A stretch of 7,528 nt of DNA, taken from positions 1 through 7,528 of the forward strand of contig MEFT01000116.1 of assembly GCA_001725215.1 (NCBI GenBank), in the 5' to 3' direction. Below are positions 6,552 through 7,528 of the stretch, piece after piece. How positions within the stretch are numbered: the first letter of the stretch is position 1; every line of letters starts with the position of its first letter. Under the pieces are notes generated by a model, which saw nothing but the letters and a program-made list of their open reading frames with translations, was not told where the DNA came from and did not search any database. The position numbers were made by a program, and so were the translations under genes. Source of the stretch: Clostridium sp. SCN 57-10. GTDB taxonomy: Bacteria; Bacillota; Clostridia; Oscillospirales; Butyricicoccaceae.

Positions 6552-6889
6552 TCCGCCATGGCACCCAGCGCCTTGCCGGCGAGCACATGGAAATGGAGAT
6601 GTGCCACCGTTTGCCCGGCATCCGCGCCGCAGTTGGTGACGACGCGGAAGCCCTCTGCCACGCCGAGCTCGCGCGTCAAGCACGCGATGACGGCGAAGAT
6701 ATGCCCGATGAGGGCGGCATGCTGCTCGGTGATTTCGGAAGCACCCTCCAGCACATGCTCTTTCGGCACAACCAGAAAGTGTACCGGAGCCGCGGGCGCG
6801 ATGTCGTAGAACGCAATGACGCGATCATCTTCATAAAGCTTTTTGCAGGGAATTTCTCCCGCAGCAATTTTACAGAAAATACAATCCAT
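6548..6889 (-). CDS. hit: HIT-family nucleotide hydrolase (HinT-like)
   Basis: A 113-residue protein of the histidine triad superfamily, close to the length of bacterial HinT. These enzymes hydrolyse purine nucleoside phosphoramidates or related adenylated compounds in the cytoplasm. The N-terminus CIFCKIAAGEIP (3-14) is the standard opening, with C3 and C6 part of the possible zinc site of some members. The triad is GQTVAHLHFHVLAG (92-105): H97, H99 and H101, with H99 the expected nucleophile by family analogy. N86 in the VVTNCG segment fits the nucleotide-binding loop. The ATG at 6889 has GAGGTG at 6895-6900, 5 bases upstream, and the gene starts 9 bases after the alaS stop. Its stop overlaps the comEC start. 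The physiological substrate cannot be inferred. Confidence 0.95.
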   Translation of the reverse strand: MDCIFCKIAAGEIPCKKLYEDDRVIAFYDIAPAAPVHFLVVPKEHVLEGASEITEQHAALIGHIFAVIACLTRELGVAEGFRVVTNCGADAGQTVAHLHFHVLAGKALGAMAE

Positions 6890-6894
6890 GCCGG

Positions 6895-6900
6895 CACCTC
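6895..6900 (-). promoter_or_regulatory. Ribosome binding site of hit
   Basis: GAGGTG on the minus strand, 5 bases before the hit ATG. It overlaps the alaS stop codon (6899-6901), which suggests the two genes are translated from one message. Confidence 0.65.
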
Positions 6901-7528
6901 ATTTCAGCATCGAAGCAACAAGATTGTTCACGGCCTCAAGCGCGGCTTCAAGCTTTTCAGGCTCTTTTCCGCCGGCCGTTGCGCTGTCGGGTCGTCCGCC
7001 GCCGCCGCCGCCCGTCATCTTAGCAAGCTCGCGCACCAGATTGCCCGCGTGCGCGCCCTTCTGCACGGCTTCTTTGCCGCACGCCGCGGCAAACTGCACC
7101 TTACCGTCCGCTGTAACGACGGCGAGCACGCACACCATGTTGGGCGCGCGGTCACGAATGGAATCGCTCAGCGAGCGCAGCGCGTCGGCGCTCATCTCCT
7201 CCACCTTCATGGCGAGCACGCGAACACCGCCCTCTGTCTTGGCGAAGTTGAGCAGCTCGACAGCACGCAGCGCGGACAGCTTGTCGCGCAGCGTCTCGTT
7301 TTGACGGTTCAGTTCGCGCATGTCGGCCATCGTCTGCGTAACCTTACGCCCCAAATCGGCCGGCGTTGTTTTAAGCGCCTGCGAAGCTTCGGCAAGCGTA
7401 TGCTCAAGCTCGTGCACAAGACGCAGCACGCCCTTGCCGACGTATGCCTCAATGCGGCGCACGCCTGCGGCGATGGATGCCTCGCTCGTAATTTTAAACG
7501 CTCCGATGCGCGCCGTATTGTCCGCATG
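6899..7528 (-). CDS. alaS: Alanyl-tRNA synthetase, C-terminal part (5' end outside window)
   Basis: The last 209 residues of AlaRS, which charges tRNA-Ala with alanine. The frame is open to the window edge; the first visible codon, CAT at 7528-7526, is the histidine of the zinc motif that normally reads CGGTH. It is followed by NTARIGAFKITSEASIAAGVRRIEAYVG (visible residues 4-31), the highly conserved end of the editing (SAD) domain. A helical linker, probably a coiled coil, spans about 35-90. The DHHA1 (C-Ala) domain follows, ending with GGGGGGRPDSATAGG (173-187), the glycine-rich AlaRS signature, and PEKLEAALEAVNNLV. A GTG at 7462 in this frame is internal, not a start. The promoter of the whole operon must lie outside the window to the right. 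Confidence 0.96.
   Translation of the reverse strand, partial: HADNTARIGAFKITSEASIAAGVRRIEAYVGKGVLRLVHELEHTLAEASQALKTTPADLGRKVTQTMADMRELNRQNETLRDKLSALRAVELLNFAKTEGGVRVLAMKVEEMSADALRSLSDSIRDRAPNMVCVLAVVTADGKVQFAAACGKEAVQKGAHAGNLVRELAKMTGGGGGGRPDSATAGGKEPEKLEAALEAVNNLVASMLK

Noticed and set aside
6552..6683. Upstream extension of comEC to an ATG at 6683
   Set aside because: It lies inside hit, including its HLHFH motif, and has an arginine-rich non-family sequence.
6219..6809. Plus-strand open frame of 196 residues across comEC and hit
   Set aside because: R/K/Q-rich shadow frame covering two well-identified minus-strand genes.

Overview
The window looks like chromosomal DNA of a fairly GC-rich Gram-positive anaerobe of the class Clostridia (Bacillota). 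The evidence is an RNase M5 gene (a family typical of Bacillota), a clostridial-type BlaI/M56 regulator pair, strong GGAGG ribosome binding sites, and the alaS-hit-comEC-holA gene set. No insertion sequence, tRNA, rRNA, CRISPR array or phage gene was seen.

Left part (1-2715, plus strand): a two-gene regulatory operon. A promoter region carries two palindromes of the TACA/TGTA type bound by BlaI/MecI repressors. It is followed by a BlaI-family repressor (91-450) and, 3 bases later, a membrane-bound M56 (BlaR1/MecR1-type) zinc metalloprotease (454-2715). The protease has no penicillin-binding sensor domain. Its outer part instead holds roughly three domain-sized segments of the kind seen in clostridial M56 proteins. 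By analogy with BlaR1/BlaI, an outside signal would activate the protease, the repressor would be removed, and the operon (and unknown targets) would be released. No beta-lactamase gene is present.

Middle (2716-2779): a perfect 14-bp hairpin with T-rich sequence on both sides separates the two convergent operons and probably ends both.

Right part (2780-7528, minus strand): a tightly packed housekeeping operon read right to left. It holds the 3' end of alaS (alanyl-tRNA synthetase, cut by the window edge), hit (histidine-triad nucleotide hydrolase), comEC (DNA-uptake channel), holA (DNA polymerase III delta subunit) and rnmV (RNase M5, 5S rRNA maturation). Junctions are short gaps or 4-base ATGA overlaps, so translation is probably coupled. 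In this sequence comEC is split by a frameshift near 5518-5521. Its C-terminal metallo-beta-lactamase-like domain has also lost the usual metal-binding motifs.

I found no clear sign of an undescribed system. The points most worth a second look are the non-beta-lactam sensor of the BlaI/M56 pair with its twin operators, and the state of comEC.
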